In this document: piece after piece, positions 13,280 through 14,959 of the stretch
How the letters are laid out: each line of letters begins with the position of its first letter
Position numbering within the stretch: the first letter of the stretch is position 1
Assembly: GCA_041485385.1 (NCBI GenBank)
Contig: JBGPJM010000116.1
Span: 1 to 14,959 of the forward strand
Direction of reading: 5' to 3'
Origin: JBGPJM01 sp041485385
GTDB taxonomy: Bacteria; Planctomycetota; Phycisphaerae; Phycisphaerales; UBA1924
Length of the DNA: 14,959 nucleotides
Notes under the pieces: model-generated
What the model saw: only the letters and a program-made list of their open reading frames with translations
Told to the model about the DNA's origin: nothing
The model's database searches: none
Translations under genes and position numbers: made by a program

Positions 13280-14959
13280 CGTGGAGGAGAGGCCGGCGTA
13301 CTTGAGCGGGGCCTTGTCCAGGTCCACCGTCGCGCCGGTCTCCTTGCCCATCTCGCCGACGGCGGAGGAGAAGCCGCCGGCGCCGCAATCGGTGAGGCCG
13401 CTGAAGAGGGGCTGGTCGAAGTCGTCGCGGGCGCGGAGGATGGCGTCGAGGAGGCGCTTCTCCTCGATGGCGTTGCCGATCTGCACAGCGTGGGAGAACT
13501 CGTCGGAGGAGGATTGCTCCAGCTCGGCGGAGGAGAAGGTGGCGCCGTGGATGCCGTCGCGCCCGGTGCGCCCCCCCAGGGCGACGATGAGGTCGCCGGT
13601 GTTGACGGTGCCCTTGACGCGGTCGCGCGGCATGACGCCGATGCAGCCGCAGTAGACCAGGGGATTGCCGACATAGCGGTTGTCGAAGGCGACGGCGCCT
13701 GAGACGGTGGGGATGCCCATGCGGTTGCCGTAGTCGCGGACGCCGGCGACGACCTGGGTGAGGATGCGCCGCGGGTGGAGGCAGCCGCGGGGGAGGGGCC
13801 GCGATTCACTCTGCCCATTTGAGCCGGCGCCCGTGTTCCCCTCGGTCCAATCGGCGGGGAACGCGACGCAGAAGACGTCGGTGCTGGCGATGGGGCGGGC
13901 GCCCAGGCCGGTGCCGATGATGTCGCGGATGCAGCCGCCGATGCCGGTGGCGGCGCCGCCGTAGGGCTCGATGGCGGAGGGGTGGTTGTGGGTCTCGACC
14001 TTGACGCAGACGGCGGTGTCGTCGTCGAAGGCGATGACGCCGGCGTTGTCGACGAAGACCGAGAGGGTCCAGTCGAGGCCCTCCTTGATGAGCTCGTGGG
14101 TCGCCGCGGCGACGGTGGACTTGAGCAGGTTGCTGATCGTGACCGAGCCGTCGGCGTTGATCGTGTGCCCCGGCCGGCCGGTCCAGTCGATCGGATCGTT
14201 CCTCCCTCCGTCGCTCCCCCCTCCGTCGCTCCGTCGCTCCGTCGCTCCGTCGCTTCTGTAAACAATCGTCGACTTGAGCGTCTTGTGCACGCAGTGCTCG
14301 GACCAGGTCTGCGCGAGGGTCTCCAGCTCGATGTCGGCCGGCTCCCTGCCGAGCCGGGCGTACTCGGCCTGGATGGCGCGCATCTCCTCGAGGGACAGGA
14401 ACAAATGCGCCTCGCGCGAGAGGCGGGTGAGCTGGTCATCGGAGAGGTTGAGGATGGGGATGTGCCGCACCTCGTGGTCGTGGGACTTGCCGACGGGGAA
14501 AGAATCGGGGAGCCAGGGCCGGCGGTGGATGCGCTGGATGACGGGGTTGGCCAGGAGGCGCGAGGCGAGCTGGTCGGCCTGGGCGGATGTGAGGCCGCGG
14601 AGGTCGTAGCGCCAGCCGGTGGAGACCTGCGCATCGAGGCCGGTGAGCTCACGTGCGGCCTCCTGGACGGACTGTGCGACAGGGTCCATGACGCCGGGGA
14701 GCGGGTGGACCTCGATGAGGGCCGCGTCGGGCGAGGCAGTGGGGGGAGTGGCGCCGAAGCGGACCTGCTCGGTGACGGGGTCGGCCAGGAGGCACTGGGC
14801 GATGAGGCGTTTGTGGTCGTCGGTGAGGGGGCGGGAGGGGGGGGCCTGGAAGAGGTAGACGTGGGCGGTGCGGACGGAGGTGAGCGGGATGCCGATCGCC
14901 GCGGCGTCGCGCCGGAGCGTCTCGGCGACCGGGTCGGCGTAGCCTGGGCGCGGGCTGAC
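13277..14959 (-). CDS. purL: PurL N-terminal part with PurS-like domains; runs off the window and ends at an in-frame TAG
   Basis: First half of FGAM synthase, which with glutamine-derived ammonia and ATP converts FGAR to FGAM in purine synthesis (cytoplasm). The frame is open to the window edge, so the true start is outside; ATG 14689 is internal. Two PurS-like segments come first (PGYADPVAETL..IGIPL and LPGVMDPVAQSV..LTGLDAQV), then a linker. The catalytic domains follow: TWSEHCVHKT, VKVETHNHPSAIEPYGGAATG, GGCIRDIIGTG, VSGAVAFDNRYVGNPLVYCG, and FSGLTDCGAGGFSSAVGEMGKE. It ends with DKAPLKYAGLSST followed by TAG, where family members normally continue into the EIWISEAQERM block. An insert RSDGATERRSDGG and onward (nt 14257-14199) comes from a DNA repeat. 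Large PurL proteins have an N-terminal region resembling a PurS dimer, which fits. Confidence 0.88.
   Translation of the reverse strand, partial: VSPRPGYADPVAETLRRDAAAIGIPLTSVRTAHVYLFQAPPSRPLTDDHKRLIAQCLLADPVTEQVRFGATPPTASPDAALIEVHPLPGVMDPVAQSVQEAARELTGLDAQVSTGWRYDLRGLTSAQADQLASRLLANPVIQRIHRRPWLPDSFPVGKSHDHEVRHIPILNLSDDQLTRLSREAHLFLSLEEMRAIQAEYARLGREPADIELETLAQTWSEHCVHKTLKSTIVYRSDGATERRSDGGGSDGGRNDPIDWTGRPGHTINADGSVTISNLLKSTVAAATHELIKEGLDWTLSVFVDNAGVIAFDDDTAVCVKVETHNHPSAIEPYGGAATGIGGCIRDIIGTGLGARPIASTDVFCVAFPADWTEGNTGAGSNGQSESRPLPRGCLHPRRILTQVVAGVRDYGNRMGIPTVSGAVAFDNRYVGNPLVYCGCIGVMPRDRVKGTVNTGDLIVALGGRTGRDGIHGATFSSAELEQSSSDEFSHAVQIGNAIEEKRLLDAILRARDDFDQPLFSGLTDCGAGGFSSAVGEMGKETGATVDLDKAPLKYAGLSST
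14202..14255. repeat. GCGACGGA repeat array, inverted orientation, inside purL
   Basis: On the minus strand 14255-14221 reads AAGCGACGGAGCGACGGAG and onward through four 8-bp units. It then continues through a G-run into one more unit and GGGAGG. Over 35 bp it differs from the array at 12941 by a single base, but it lies in the opposite orientation. It encodes the RSDGATERRSDGG insert of PurL. Confidence 0.88.

Noticed and set aside
11807..13702. 631-residue plus-strand open frame opposite purL, crossing the TAG site
   Set aside because: Shadow of purL; its sequence is low-complexity Gly/Ala/Asp/Arg, while the minus strand has conserved PurL motifs on both sides of the TAG.

Overview
This window is very GC-rich, gene-dense bacterial DNA. 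The gene content suggests a planctomycete, probably of the Phycisphaerae type. The pointers are a membrane-fusion-protein/PqqD-M50 peptidase cassette, a DUF6263-like secreted protein, long palindromic intergenic repeats of the TTCACCACAGAG kind, and weak Shine-Dalgarno sequences. The taxonomic call is inference; there is no rRNA or other marker here.

Layout. (1) 1-1192 (+): 3' part of a glycogen debranching enzyme (GH133, amylo-1,6-glucosidase), cut by the window edge. (2) 1334-2404 (+): exported DUF6263-like protein, ending at a hairpin terminator (2423-2446) shared with the convergent gene. (3) 2476-3672 (-): DegT/DnrJ/EryC1/StrS-type PLP aminotransferase. (4) 3896-11402 (+): four co-directional genes forming a candidate export system. 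They encode a HlyD-like adaptor, a tandem GAF-like/transmembrane/HlyD-like protein (ATGA overlap with the first), a PqqD-like/M50 zinc protease/HlyD-like fusion, and a short SecA-like ATPase. Both larger gaps inside this cluster are filled by long palindromes. (5) 11439-11705 (-): a small lipoprotein convergent with the SecA-like gene. (6) 11846-14959 (-): purL (FGAM synthase) with a PurS-like N-terminus, running off the window. It carries one in-frame TAG and two in-frame insertions of the same GCGACGGA-type repeat.

Working together. The four-gene cluster is the most distinctive content. Two proteins carry biotinyl-lipoyl/HlyD-type arms with no ABC exporter or outer-membrane channel beside them, an intramembrane-type metalloprotease has both a PqqD-like domain and a HlyD-like arm, and the ATPase is a SecA that keeps the whole motor but stops early in the helical scaffold, before the region holding the helical wing and two-helix finger. 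A reasonable inference is a dedicated envelope export or processing machine with its own SecA-like motor and cytoplasmic GAF-like sensing. I know of no experimental characterisation of it.

The other genes are housekeeping or unrelated: glycogen metabolism, sugar-nucleotide or cell-surface amination, purine synthesis. No tRNA, rRNA, CRISPR array, transposase or phage gene was recognised.
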